Source: Sagittula marina (lineage in GTDB: Bacteria; Pseudomonadota; Alphaproteobacteria; Rhodobacterales; Rhodobacteraceae). Taken from it: 64,000 nucleotides of DNA. The first letter of the stretch is position 1; each line of letters starts with the position of its first letter. Under the pieces are notes generated by a model. That model made no database searches, was not told the origin of the DNA, and worked only from the letters and a program-made list of their open reading frames with translations. This document shows, piece by piece, positions 18,406 to 26,043 of this stretch. The stretch is from assembly GCF_014196795.1 (NCBI RefSeq), contig NZ_JACIEJ010000005.1:124001-188000 (forward strand). The letters run 5' to 3'. Both the position numbers and the translations under genes were made by a program.

Positions 18406-19083
18406 GTGATCGAGCTGGACAATGTGGCCTATTCCTACAGCGGGGATGCGCTGCTGACCGATATATCGTTGCAGCTTGCGCCGGGGACGTTTCACTTCCT
18501 GACCGGCCCGTCCGGTGCAGGCAAAACGACCTTTCTCAAGCTGTGTTACGGCGCGCTGAAACCGACGGGCGGAAGCGTGCACATTTTTGGCGACGATGTG
18601 ACAGAAATGGACCGCGACGCAGTGGCTTACATGCGGCGGCGCGTCGGTGTCGTGCATCAGGACTGCCAGTTCCTCGACCATTTGTCCGTGGCCGAAAACG
18701 TGGCGTTGCCGTTGTCCGTCTCCGGACAGGCGACGCCGGATCAGGCCGAGAACCTCAACGAGCTGATGGGCTGGGTCGGATTGCAAGGCAAATTCGACAG
18801 CCTGCCGCCAGAGCTGTCAGGCGGCGAACGTCAGCGCGCGGCGCTGGCGCGGGCGCTGATCCTGTCGCCGGACGTGATTCTCGCCGATGAACCCACCGGC
18901 AACGTCGACTGGGAAATGTCGCAGCGGCTGTTGCGTCTGCTGATTGAACTCAACCGCATGGGCAAGACTGTGATGATCGCGACCCACGACCTCGGGCTGA
19001 TCCGCGCGGCCAAGGCGCATGTCCAGGCGCGCGTCCTGCGGATCACCAATCGCACACTGCAAACGGCAGGGGCAGACCTGTGA
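18406..19083 (+). CDS. ftsE: Cell-division ATP-binding protein FtsE
   Basis: A 225-residue ABC ATPase starting at GTG 18406, with GAGGA 10 bases upstream. Walker A is GPSGAGKTT (34-42), the signature is LSGGERQ, Walker B is VILADEPTGNVD and the switch His is in ATHDLG. With FtsX it forms a membrane complex that activates peptidoglycan hydrolases at the septum. Its stop overlaps the GTG of ftsX by 4 bases, so the two are translationally coupled. Confidence 0.95.
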   Translation: MIELDNVAYSYSGDALLTDISLQLAPGTFHFLTGPSGAGKTTFLKLCYGALKPTGGSVHIFGDDVTEMDRDAVAYMRRRVGVVHQDCQFLDHLSVAENVALPLSVSGQATPDQAENLNELMGWVGLQGKFDSLPPELSGGERQRAALARALILSPDVILADEPTGNVDWEMSQRLLRLLIELNRMGKTVMIATHDLGLIRAAKAHVQARVLRITNRTLQTAGADL

Positions 19084-19985
19084 GGGCGCGTCTGGATCAG
19101 GTGATCGCGCTGCTGAAAGGCGACCAGGGCGCGGACCGCATCGTACCGCCTTCGGGCTTTACCGTGCGCCTGACGCTGTTCACCTCGGCAGCCATGGCCT
19201 TTCTGACGATCTTTGCGCTGGCCTTGTCGCTGGCAGCCGGACGCCTTGGCACAAGCTGGGGGGATGAGCTTGCGCGCGCCTCCACCATCCGCATTTCCGC
19301 CCCGCCGGAGCAGATGCAGGAACAGGTGGCCAGCGTGCTGCGCCTGCTGGAACAAACACCCGGCGTGGAAACCGCCCGCGCGCTCAGCGCCGATGAACAG
19401 CGAGAGCTGCTGGAGCCGTGGTTCGGCCCGGCCTTGCCGGTGGAACAGCTTCCCGTGCCGCAACTGATCGACGTGTCCGAGACCTCCGATGGCTACGACG
19501 CCGACAGCCTGCGCCTGCGCCTGCAAGCCGAGGCACCGGGCGCCGTGCTGGATGAACACACCCGCTGGCGCAGACCGCTGGTGGCGGCGGCCTCGCGGTT
19601 GCGGCTGCTGGGCTGGGTTTCGATCCTGCTGATCGGCGCGGCCACGGGGGCAATGGTCACGCTGGCCGCCCATGCGGCGCTGGCGGCAAACGCGCAGGTC
19701 ATCGCCGTGCTGCGGCTGGTGGGCGCCACAGACGGCTATATCGCGCAGGCCTTCGTGCGTCGGTTCACCCTGCGGACCCTGTCAGGCGCGCTGGCGGGCA
19801 CGCTCGCCGGAATGGCCGCGCTGCTGCTGATGCCCTCGGCCGGGGATGTCGAAGGTCTGCTGACCGGACTTCGGTTTGAGGGATGGCAATGGCTCTTGCC
19901 GCTTGTGGTGCCGCCGCTCGCCGCTTTGGTCGCCTATATCGCCACATCCGCAGCGGCGCGTCGCGTCCTTGGGGGGCTGGCATGA
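19080..19985 (+). CDS. ftsX: Cell-division membrane protein FtsX
   Basis: A 301-residue membrane protein with the FtsX plan: a short cytoplasmic N-terminus, one membrane helix (about residues 28-55), a periplasmic domain of roughly 110 residues, and three more helices in the last half (WVSILLIGAATGAMVTLAAH; LSGALAGTLAGMAALLLMP; LLPLVVPPLAALVAYIAT). It starts at a GTG overlapping the ftsE stop, and its own stop overlaps the plsC start (ATGA). Confidence 0.92.
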   Translation: MRARLDQVIALLKGDQGADRIVPPSGFTVRLTLFTSAAMAFLTIFALALSLAAGRLGTSWGDELARASTIRISAPPEQMQEQVASVLRLLEQTPGVETARALSADEQRELLEPWFGPALPVEQLPVPQLIDVSETSDGYDADSLRLRLQAEAPGAVLDEHTRWRRPLVAAASRLRLLGWVSILLIGAATGAMVTLAAHAALAANAQVIAVLRLVGATDGYIAQAFVRRFTLRTLSGALAGTLAGMAALLLMPSAGDVEGLLTGLRFEGWQWLLPLVVPPLAALVAYIATSAAARRVLGGLA

Positions 19986-20758
19986 CCGCTCCGGCAAACC
20001 TGATCGACCGCATCGGGCCTTTGCAATGGGTGCGCTCCGCGCTGTTCGTGTTCCAGATGTACCTCGCCATGGCGGTGATGGGCGTGCTGTATTTCCCGTG
20101 GGCCATGCTGTCGCGGCGAGGCGCGCGCGCGGCCTGCCGGCACTACTGCCTATGGGTGCGCTGGACAGCGTCCTGGATGGTCGGCCTGAAAACCGAAATC
20201 CGCGGCAAGGTGCCGACGGGCGAGGTGCTGATCGCCTCCAAACACCAGTCCTTTCTCGACATCATCATGATCTTTTCCGTTGTACCGGCGGGCAAATTCA
20301 TCATGAAACGGGAACTGCTCTGGACCCCGATCCTGGGTCAATACGCCCTGCGCATCGGCTGCGTTCCGGTGGAACGGGGCAAGCGCGGGCAGGCCATCTC
20401 GCGCATGTTGAAGGACGTCAAAAGCGGTTTGGTCGAACCTGGTCAGCTTATCATCTACCCTCAGGGCACGCGTGTCTCTCCCGGCGTGACGAAGCCCTAC
20501 AAGGTCGGCGCGGCGCTGCTGTCAGAGCAGACCGGCCAGGCCTGCGTGCCAGCGGCCACCAACGTCGGCCTGTTCTGGCCGCGCAAGGGCATATGGCGAA
20601 AGCCCGGCCTTGCGGTGGTGGAGTTTCTCCCACAGATTAAACCGGGGCTGGCGCGTGAGACCTTCATGATCCGGCTCGAAACCGAGGTCGAAGCAGCCTC
20701 GGATCGGTTGATGCAGGAGGCAGGCTATGAACCGGATCAAGGACATCGCGACGCTTGA
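19982..20758 (+). CDS. plsC: 1-acyl-sn-glycerol-3-phosphate acyltransferase (PlsC-like)
   Basis: A 258-residue membrane-associated acyltransferase. The catalytic motif is HQSFLD (H88, D93), the glycerophosphate site has GCVPVERGKRGQ, and YPQGTR is near residue 151. Two N-terminal hydrophobic segments anchor it. It would convert lysophosphatidic acid to phosphatidic acid or act on a related lysolipid. It overlaps ftsX by 4 bases and the next gene by 32 bases, so ftsE-ftsX-plsC-PPOX forms a tight operon. Confidence 0.9.
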   Translation: MTAPANLIDRIGPLQWVRSALFVFQMYLAMAVMGVLYFPWAMLSRRGARAACRHYCLWVRWTASWMVGLKTEIRGKVPTGEVLIASKHQSFLDIIMIFSVVPAGKFIMKRELLWTPILGQYALRIGCVPVERGKRGQAISRMLKDVKSGLVEPGQLIIYPQGTRVSPGVTKPYKVGAALLSEQTGQACVPAATNVGLFWPRKGIWRKPGLAVVEFLPQIKPGLARETFMIRLETEVEAASDRLMQEAGYEPDQGHRDA

Positions 20759-21326
20759 GGCGCTCTATCCGGCGCCGGTTCCCGCGTCCATTGCCAAGCA
20801 GACGGCAGGGCTGACCCCGCTTTACCGCAAATGGGTCGAAGGCTCGCGCTTTTGCATCCTGTCGACCGTGGGCGAGGGGGTGCATGGCACCCCGCGCGGC
20901 GACGATGGTCCGGTTGTGCGGGTGCAGGATGCCCAGACCCTGCTGATGCCGGACTGGATGGGCAACAACCGGCTGGAAGCGTTGCGCGACATTGTCACCG
21001 ATGGGCGCGTGGGTCTGTTGTTCATGGTGCCCGGCAGCACCACGACACTGCGGGTGAACGGGCGGGCGTATCTGACCGACGATGCCACCTTGCGGGCAAG
21101 CTTCGCCAAGGGCACGCGCCAGCCGGCGACGGTTATCGTGGTGAACATCGCCGAGGTCTACACCCAATGCGCCAAGGCGATGTTGCGCTCCGGTCTTTGG
21201 ACCCGCGACGACAGCGCGACCGTCCCGCGCACCGGTGACATGCTGGCCGAAGTCACCAATGGCGCGCATGGCGGAGCAGACTACGATTCGAATTATCCGG
21301 CCTATGCAGCACCCAGAATGTGGTAA
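20727..21326 (+). CDS. Pyridoxamine 5'-phosphate oxidase-fold flavoprotein (MSMEG_1061-like)
   Basis: A 199-residue FMN-binding split-barrel protein. The core has CILSTVGEGVHGTPRGDDGP, LLMPDWMGNNRLEALRDIVTD and GLLFMVPGSTTTLRVNGRA, typical of the MSMEG_1061 group. The physiological substrate is unknown. Its ATG lies inside the end of plsC (32-base overlap) behind an AGGAGG, so it is likely coupled to plsC translation. Confidence 0.85.
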   Translation: MNRIKDIATLEALYPAPVPASIAKQTAGLTPLYRKWVEGSRFCILSTVGEGVHGTPRGDDGPVVRVQDAQTLLMPDWMGNNRLEALRDIVTDGRVGLLFMVPGSTTTLRVNGRAYLTDDATLRASFAKGTRQPATVIVVNIAEVYTQCAKAMLRSGLWTRDDSATVPRTGDMLAEVTNGAHGGADYDSNYPAYAAPRMW

Positions 21327-21341
21327 ATAAATTCTGAACAT

Positions 21342-22136
21342 TTGCCCTGCGCCAGTGCACGGAACCTGTGCGCGAACCCATTGACTGAATCCTTTCGCAA
21401 AAGCGTTGTTCGAATATCCGATGCGAAAGGACCCCATATCAACGCCAACGTCATTGATCGCCGTATGCTTATGGCTGCCTTCGCCGCGTCGCCCGTAGTC
21501 GCTACGGGCATTGGCACGTTTCCCGGCAGCTTGCGCGCTCAGGCAACCTCTGCAGGGCTCGTGACGCCCAATGTCTGCATGGTCATGCCCGAGGTGACCG
21601 AAGGGCCGTTCTATCTGGATCCAAAGCTTGTCCGCAATGACATCACCGAGGATCGGCAGGGACGCCCCATGCGCCTTCAGCTTCAGGTGGTCACCGCAGA
21701 CTGCGCGCCCGTCAAAGACGCCCGTGTCGATGTCTGGCACTGCGACGCCGAAGGGGCCTACTCCGGCGTGTCGAATTTTGGCGGTGTCGATACGCGGGAC
21801 AAGACGTTTCTGCGCGGCACCCAGATCAGCGATGCGCGCGGGATCGTGACGTTTCAGACGATTTATCCCGGATGGTATCGCGGGCGCACCACGCACATTC
21901 ACTACAAGATTTTCCTGAATGATCGTACGGTGGTAACCAGTCAGCTGTTCTTCCCTGACGCGACCTCGGAATACCTCTTTCGCAATGTCCCCCCTTACAA
22001 CAGCCGTGGCGCGACACGGGACACGATGAATGGGGACGACAGCATCGCAGAGCGCGCCGGAGCGGGGGCCTACGCTGCCATTGTCGATCAACGGGAGTTC
22101 TATGACGCCTCTCTCGTTGTCGGAATTGTCAGCTGA
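21342..22136 (+). CDS. Intradiol ring-cleavage dioxygenase-like protein, exported
   Basis: The core (about 190 residues) is the intradiol dioxygenase fold: EVTEGPFYLDP, VDVWHCDAEGAYSG and YPGWYRGRTTHIHYKI. The two Tyr and two His in these segments are in the places of the Fe(III) ligands of protocatechuate 3,4-dioxygenase. It is the single-subunit, exported type; no alpha/beta partner or beta-ketoadipate genes are near. The N-terminus has RRMLMAAFAASPVVATGIGT, a Tat-like signal. The start is unclear: TTG at 21342 or 21381 keeps the twin arginine; ATG at 21465 would lose it. No clear ribosome site is seen. Confidence 0.8.
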   Translation: MPCASARNLCANPLTESFRKSVVRISDAKGPHINANVIDRRMLMAAFAASPVVATGIGTFPGSLRAQATSAGLVTPNVCMVMPEVTEGPFYLDPKLVRNDITEDRQGRPMRLQLQVVTADCAPVKDARVDVWHCDAEGAYSGVSNFGGVDTRDKTFLRGTQISDARGIVTFQTIYPGWYRGRTTHIHYKIFLNDRTVVTSQLFFPDATSEYLFRNVPPYNSRGATRDTMNGDDSIAERAGAGAYAAIVDQREFYDASLVVGIVS

Positions 22137-22168
22137 CAATTTTGTCGCCGACAGACCGTTGAGACACC

Positions 22169-22197
22169 AAAGGGCGACCTGTCAGGCCGCCCTTTTT
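22169..22197 (+). terminator. Terminator between the dioxygenase gene and lpd
   Basis: AAAGGGCG (22169-22176) pairs with CGCCCTTT (22188-22195), with an inner CCT/AGG stem and a T run after it. The A run on the left also makes it usable from the minus strand, where lpd ends at 22215. Confidence 0.85.
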
Positions 22198-22214
22198 CGT
22201 TGATTGCAACAGTG

Positions 22215-23615
22215 TTACGCGTGGATCGCGCCGTCGCCACAGGCCAGCGCGGCCTCACGCACAGCCTCGGAAAACGTCGGGTGCGCGTGGCAGGTCAGGG
22301 CGATGTCCTCTGCCGATGCACCAAACTCCATGCCGACGCAGATTTCGTGGATCAGGTCGCCCGCCATCGGACCGATGATGTGGCAGCCCAGGATGCGGTC
22401 GGTGTCCTTGTCGGCCAGCAGTTTGACAAAGCCTTCGCCCTGGAACATGGCCTTCGCACGGCCGTTCCCCATGAAGGAAAACTTGCCGACCTTATAGGCC
22501 TTGCCCTCTTCCTTGAGCTGCGCCTCGGTCTTGCCCACGGCGGCGACCTCAGGCGTGGTGTAGATCACCGACGGGATCACGTTGTAGTTCACATGGCCAT
22601 GCTTGCCGGCGATGACCTCTGCGGCGGCCATGCCTTCGTCCTCGGCCTTGTGCGCCAGCATCGGCCCTTCGACCACGTCACCGATGGCGTATATGCCGTC
22701 GACGTTGGTCTTCCACGCATCGTTGACGGCGATCTGGCCACGCTTGGTCATCTCGATCCCCAGTGCGTCGAGGCCAAGACCGTCGGTGAATGGCTTGCGC
22801 CCGGTGGCGACCAGCACGACATCGGCCTCTGCGGTGTGCTCGGACTCGTCCTTGCGCAGCGTGTAAGTGACGGTGGCCTTGTTCGCCGTCGCTTCGACCT
22901 TGGACACGGCGGCGCCCATTGTGAACTCCAGCCCTTGCTTGGTCAGGATCTTCTGGAACTGCTTCTGAACCTCGGCGTCCATGCCGGGGGTCACATGGTC
23001 GAGGAACTCGATCACCTGCACCTCGGCGCCCAGACGCTTGTAGACCGACCCCATTTCAAGGCCGATCACACCCGCGCCGATGACGATCATCTTCTTGGGG
23101 ATCTTGGGCAGGGCCAGCGCGCCGGTGCTGTCGACAACAACGCCCTTGTCATTGTCCACGGTCACGTCGGCACCGGGAACCGATGCCACCTCGGAGCCGG
23201 AGGCGATCAGGATATTCTTGGCCTCGTAGACGTCGTCACCGACCTTGACCTTGCCTGCCTCGGGGATCGAGCCCCAGCCCTTCAGCCATTCGACCTTGTT
23301 CTTCTTGAACAGGAATTCGATGCCCTTGGTGTTCTGGCCGATCACGTCGTCCTTGTAGGACAGCATCTGCTTCCAATCGACGGAGGGCGTCTTGCCCTTG
23401 AGGCCCATCTTGGCAAAGTTGTGCTCTGCTTCGTGCAGCTGGTGGCTGGCGTGCAGCAGGGCCTTGGACGGGATACAGCCCACGTTCAGGCAGGTGCCGC
23501 CGAGCGTTTCACGGCCTTCGACGCAGGCGGTTTTCAGACCCAGCTGAGCGGCGCGAATGGCAGCAACGTAGCCACCGGGGCCTCCGCCGATAACGATGAC
23601 GTCGTATTGGGACAT
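22215..23615 (-). CDS. lpd: Dihydrolipoyl dehydrogenase (E3)
   Basis: A 466-residue flavoprotein. The FAD motif is GGGPGG (10-15), the redox disulfide is C42/C47 in [13 protein letters not shown], a second dinucleotide site is [12 protein letters not shown], and the C-terminal HAHPTFSE holds the catalytic His. It reoxidises the lipoamide of the 2-oxoacid dehydrogenases, here most likely the 2-oxoglutarate complex whose E1 and E2 genes lie upstream on the same strand. Four or more small genes separate it from odhB. Confidence 0.96.
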   Translation of the reverse strand: MSQYDVIVIGGGPGGYVAAIRAAQLGLKTACVEGRETLGGTCLNVGCIPSKALLHASHQLHEAEHNFAKMGLKGKTPSVDWKQMLSYKDDVIGQNTKGIEFLFKKNKVEWLKGWGSIPEAGKVKVGDDVYEAKNILIASGSEVASVPGADVTVDNDKGVVVDSTGALALPKIPKKMIVIGAGVIGLEMGSVYKRLGAEVQVIEFLDHVTPGMDAEVQKQFQKILTKQGLEFTMGAAVSKVEATANKATVTYTLRKDESEHTAEADVVLVATGRKPFTDGLGLDALGIEMTKRGQIAVNDAWKTNVDGIYAIGDVVEGPMLAHKAEDEGMAAAEVIAGKHGHVNYNVIPSVIYTTPEVAAVGKTEAQLKEEGKAYKVGKFSFMGNGRAKAMFQGEGFVKLLADKDTDRILGCHIIGPMAGDLIHEICVGMEFGASAEDIALTCHAHPTFSEAVREAALACGDGAIHA

Positions 23616-23675
23616 TGTCGGTTCCTTTCAGTAACGGGGGGAAGGGCGCGGACCCTCAGGGATTTTGACCCATCT

Positions 23676-23701
23676 CCCCCGGGATTTTCGGATGAAGAAT
23701 A
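23676..23701. repeat. Fragment of a dispersed intergenic repeat
   Basis: CCCCCGGGATTTTCGGATGA resembles the second half of the element at 7095-7160 (GC-rich tract, then CCCGAGTATTT). It lies between lpd and the MAPEG gene. The match is short, so this is tentative. Confidence 0.3.
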
Positions 23702-23717
23702 CGTGGTGGGCGCTGCG

Positions 23718-24107
23718 TCACAACAAGCTCCAGATCAGCAGGAACACGGTTGCGAACAGACCCACCAGCCAGATGAGCGAGCGCCACGGTGTCCAGCCCC
23801 AGACATAGGCCGGGACGTAAAGCACACGGGCGATGAGAAAGAGCGCGGAGGCGATGGCCGTGGCACCCCCGGATTTGTCGGCGTAGGTCACGGCCATCAC
23901 GGCGATGGCGAACAGGATCAGCGCCTCAAAGCTGTTGGCCATGGTGCGTTGCAGCCGCCCGGCCTTGCCGGTCAGCGTGCGCGGCGTGTCACGGGGAGAC
24001 AGGGCATAGCCGCGCCCCACCTGCATCTGCGCCGTGATCGAATAGGCTACGAAGGTGGCCACCTGCAGCAGCGCGACCAGAACGAGGGCTGTCAATTCAG
24101 GCGTCAT
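23718..24107 (-). CDS. MAPEG-family membrane protein, copy A
   Basis: A 129-residue protein with four hydrophobic segments. MQVGRGYALSPRD and RTMANSFEALILFAIAV followed by RVLYVPAYVWGWTPWRS match the MAPEG pattern (glutathione S-transferase-like integral membrane proteins). The biochemical role of bacterial members is mostly unknown. ATG at 24107 has CAGGAG upstream and overlaps the stop of copy B by 4 bases. The two copies share ALGN/ANSFE and RALYLPAYAFGW-type segments, which indicates a tandem duplication. Confidence 0.88.
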   Translation of the reverse strand: MTPELTALVLVALLQVATFVAYSITAQMQVGRGYALSPRDTPRTLTGKAGRLQRTMANSFEALILFAIAVMAVTYADKSGGATAIASALFLIARVLYVPAYVWGWTPWRSLIWLVGLFATVFLLIWSLL

Positions 24108-24496
24108 CCAAACAGGCTCCTGACGATCATGGCGATGGTTGCGAGAAAGCCGATCATGAAGATCACCGACCGCCACGGCACCCAGCCAAAGGCATAGGCT
24201 GGCAGGTACAGCGCCCGCGCAACCACAAAGATCCATGCGCACAGCGCGGTGAACCAGCCGTTGGTCTCGGTGAACTGTACCAGCACCACGGCGATGATGA
24301 ACGGGCCGATGTTCTCCGTATGGTTGCCCAGGGCCCGACGCAGGCGCTGGGTGCGCTGACCAAGGTCGAGGTCTCCGTCACGGGGCTTCAGGTTGCCTTC
24401 GTGGCCAATGTCGGCCTCAAGCGACTTCTGCGACCACATCACGGCAAAGACGTGGATCAACACCGTGGCGGCGAGGGCGGCCAGCTCATAGGTCAT
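24104..24496 (-). CDS. MAPEG-family membrane protein, copy B
   Basis: A 130-residue membrane protein, homologous to the gene after it: RRALGNHTENIGPFIIAVV and RALYLPAYAFGWVPWRS line up with copy A. It overlaps both neighbours by 4 bases (ATGA), so it is translated as part of a tight operon with the 76-residue protein and copy A. Substrate unknown. Confidence 0.88.
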   Translation of the reverse strand: MTYELAALAATVLIHVFAVMWSQKSLEADIGHEGNLKPRDGDLDLGQRTQRLRRALGNHTENIGPFIIAVVLVQFTETNGWFTALCAWIFVVARALYLPAYAFGWVPWRSVIFMIGFLATIAMIVRSLFG

Positions 24497-24726
24497 CACA
24501 GGGTCTCCAGCATGTGCGACGCGGCGGGCGGATGGCTCAGCGCGCTTTCCTTGGACAGCCAGTCGCGGGCCTTCTGCCCATCGTTCACGGTGAACAGGGC
24601 CCAGCGTGCACTGCCTTCTTTCCACATCTGCAAAAGGGTCAGGCCCGCCTGTCCGCGTGCCTCTGCATCGGCGTCAAAGGCAGACTGGTCGAAATGATCG
24701 TACTTGAGAAGGAGTTGAGTGGTCAT
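24496..24726 (-). CDS. Hypothetical 76-residue protein
   Basis: Small soluble protein, not recognised. It begins MTTQLLLKYDHFDQSAFDAD and contains GLTLLQMWKEGSARWALFTVNDGQKARDWL, a Trp-rich amphipathic stretch. It overlaps the MAPEG copy B start and the end of the UDG-like gene by 4 bases each, so it is a real member of the operon on positional grounds. Confidence 0.75.
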   Translation of the reverse strand: MTTQLLLKYDHFDQSAFDADAEARGQAGLTLLQMWKEGSARWALFTVNDGQKARDWLSKESALSHPPAASHMLETL

Positions 24727-25280
24727 GCGGCCTCCAGGGCTTTGGCGATCCGGGCGGCGCGGTCATCAAAGGTCAGGCCGCGCGCCGAGGGATGTATGGT
24801 TTCGATATGGTCTATACCGAAACCACGTAGGACGCTGGCGGCATCTGTCCCGCAGGCAATGGGACGCCGGCCCATCAATTCGTACTGGCCCACCGCCTCG
24901 AACGAGGCGCGCTTGTCCTTCATCGGGATGACGGAGGAGCGTGTGGCGGTCAGCAGTGCAAAGACAGGCGTGATGTAGATGTCGGCGCGTGTCAGGCCCA
25001 CGAGGTCGAGCACCTTGTCGATCACACGGTTGTAGGGGTTGCCCGGCAGGTAGCCCTGCTGCGTCAGGATCGCACGATTGGCATTGGCCGACGGCGCGTC
25101 GAGCCAGTCTTTCGAGATGATCATCGGCCCGGAGAGATTGCCGGAGGTCATCTGGATGGGCGAGACATAATCGCCGTCAAAGCCTTCCTCTGCGAGAGTT
25201 CTGTAACCGGGCAGCGAGAGGGCGCGACGGCGGCGGATGGCGTCGGCAGAAGCTCTACTTTTAACTGTCGCAAGTTCCAT
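24723..25280 (-). CDS. Uracil-DNA glycosylase superfamily-like protein
   Basis: A 185-residue protein. GNPYNRVIDKVLDLVGLTRADIYITPVFALL fits the UDG-fold pattern in which a Gly-rich turn leads into a helix and then GLxRxDVYITN, and HPSARGLTF near the C-terminus fits the second catalytic loop (HPSxxR). The first catalytic loop is not clear, so enzymatic activity is uncertain. ATG at 25280 is used; a TTG at 25316 would extend it into the 53-residue gene. The N-terminal ~15 codons are lower in GC than the rest, suggesting that the upstream insertion replaced the original start region. Confidence 0.65.
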   Translation of the reverse strand: MELATVKSRASADAIRRRRALSLPGYRTLAEEGFDGDYVSPIQMTSGNLSGPMIISKDWLDAPSANANRAILTQQGYLPGNPYNRVIDKVLDLVGLTRADIYITPVFALLTATRSSVIPMKDKRASFEAVGQYELMGRRPIACGTDAASVLRGFGIDHIETIHPSARGLTFDDRAARIAKALEAA

Positions 25281-25305
25281 TTTCCGAAGCCATCCATCTT
25301 TCTTA

Positions 25306-25467
25306 TTATTTTTCAAGCGCTTGGGCGATGAGCTCGATCATCTTTTCGCGTCGTTCAGTTGGCGTTGCTCCATGCGGGACGCATATTTTAGTTGCATTCG
25401 ATAGAAGTCCTAGGGTCCGATTAATTCCTTCACAACGCCCCTTCATTATATCAGCTGATCGCGACAT
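25306..25467 (-). CDS. Hypothetical 53-residue protein of the low-GC insertion
   Basis: Small protein MSRSADIMKG...QALEK, not recognised. GGAGG lies 6 bases before the ATG and the start is only 1 base from the stop of the 162-residue gene, so it is translated with it. Base composition is visibly more AT-rich than the flanking metabolic genes. Confidence 0.6.
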   Translation of the reverse strand: MSRSADIMKGRCEGINRTLGLLSNATKICVPHGATPTERREKMIELIAQALEK

Positions 25468-25468
25468 T

Positions 25469-25957
25469 TTAGCCTCCAACCCTGATCGAAACTTCCGAAG
25501 TATCCAGGCCATGCAACTTAGCGAAGTTTTCTTTCGCGTCGCCGATATTGATGTCCAAGATTATCTCTGAGGGATCAAGGTTTGCTTCCTCCGCCAACCG
25601 ATCGCGTATTTCGGACCATTTCCAAACTGTTTTCCGGAAGTTTTCATCAACACCACGTTGCAGTTGCTCCGCAGCATCGTCATCACCCATTCCAGCTTTC
25701 GCAACCATCGTGGACGAATACCACCAATGGAAACGGGTCTTTCCGCCCCTTCGGCCGACGATGAACTGTCCGAAGCCATACTCTTCGAGAGAACGCGCGC
25801 ACTCAATGGCGTAGCCTCGGTCACAATCCCACATGCCTTGTAGCTCGTTGATAGTGTGCTCAGACGCGTCAGGTTGCGAAGCCAGATGCTTCAGAAGCTC
25901 TTGCCACTCCTCGTCCTGCCACTCCTCACGAAACTTTTCGATGTTAAGCTCTGTCAT
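25469..25957 (-). CDS. Hypothetical 162-residue protein, possible winged-helix regulator
   Basis: Not recognised. Residues about 30-75 (SEHTINELQGMWDCDRGYAI ... GFGQFIVGRRGGKTRFHW) read like a winged helix: a helix pair, then a GRRGGKTRF beta-turn wing. The C-terminal 60 residues are acidic and helical. AGAAGAGGG is just upstream of the ATG, and a 34-bp perfect palindrome overlapping a promoter-like sequence is 15-50 bases upstream, so the protein could repress its own gene. Low GC compared with odhB on one side and lpd on the other suggests acquisition. Confidence 0.65.
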   Translation of the reverse strand: MTELNIEKFREEWQDEEWQELLKHLASQPDASEHTINELQGMWDCDRGYAIECARSLEEYGFGQFIVGRRGGKTRFHWWYSSTMVAKAGMGDDDAAEQLQRGVDENFRKTVWKWSEIRDRLAEEANLDPSEIILDINIGDAKENFAKLHGLDTSEVSIRVGG

Positions 25958-25972
25958 TTGAAATCCCTCTTC

Positions 25973-26006
25973 TAACTGGCCCCTTACTCTCATAAGGGGC
26001 CAGTTA
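25973..26006. promoter_or_regulatory. Perfect palindrome (14-bp arms) upstream of the 162-residue gene
   Basis: TAACTGGCCCCTTA (25973-25986) and TAAGGGGCCAGTTA (25993-26006) are exact inverted repeats with a 6-base spacer. On the minus strand TTGACC lies directly before the first arm and could be a -35 box, so the palindrome would cover the core promoter. It could be an operator; as a hairpin it lacks a T run, so a terminator is less likely. Confidence 0.7.
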
Positions 26007-26043
26007 AGGTCAATAGGGATCTCTTATTTTTTTAAAAGATATG

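Noticed and set aside
22200-24197. 665-codon open frame antisense to lpd and a MAPEG gene
   Set aside because: Spans two real genes and a gap; composition is typical of antisense frames.
25973-26006. Palindrome as odhB terminator
   Set aside because: The stem is strong but no T run follows on the minus strand, and a promoter-like TTGACC overlaps it, so an operator is more likely.
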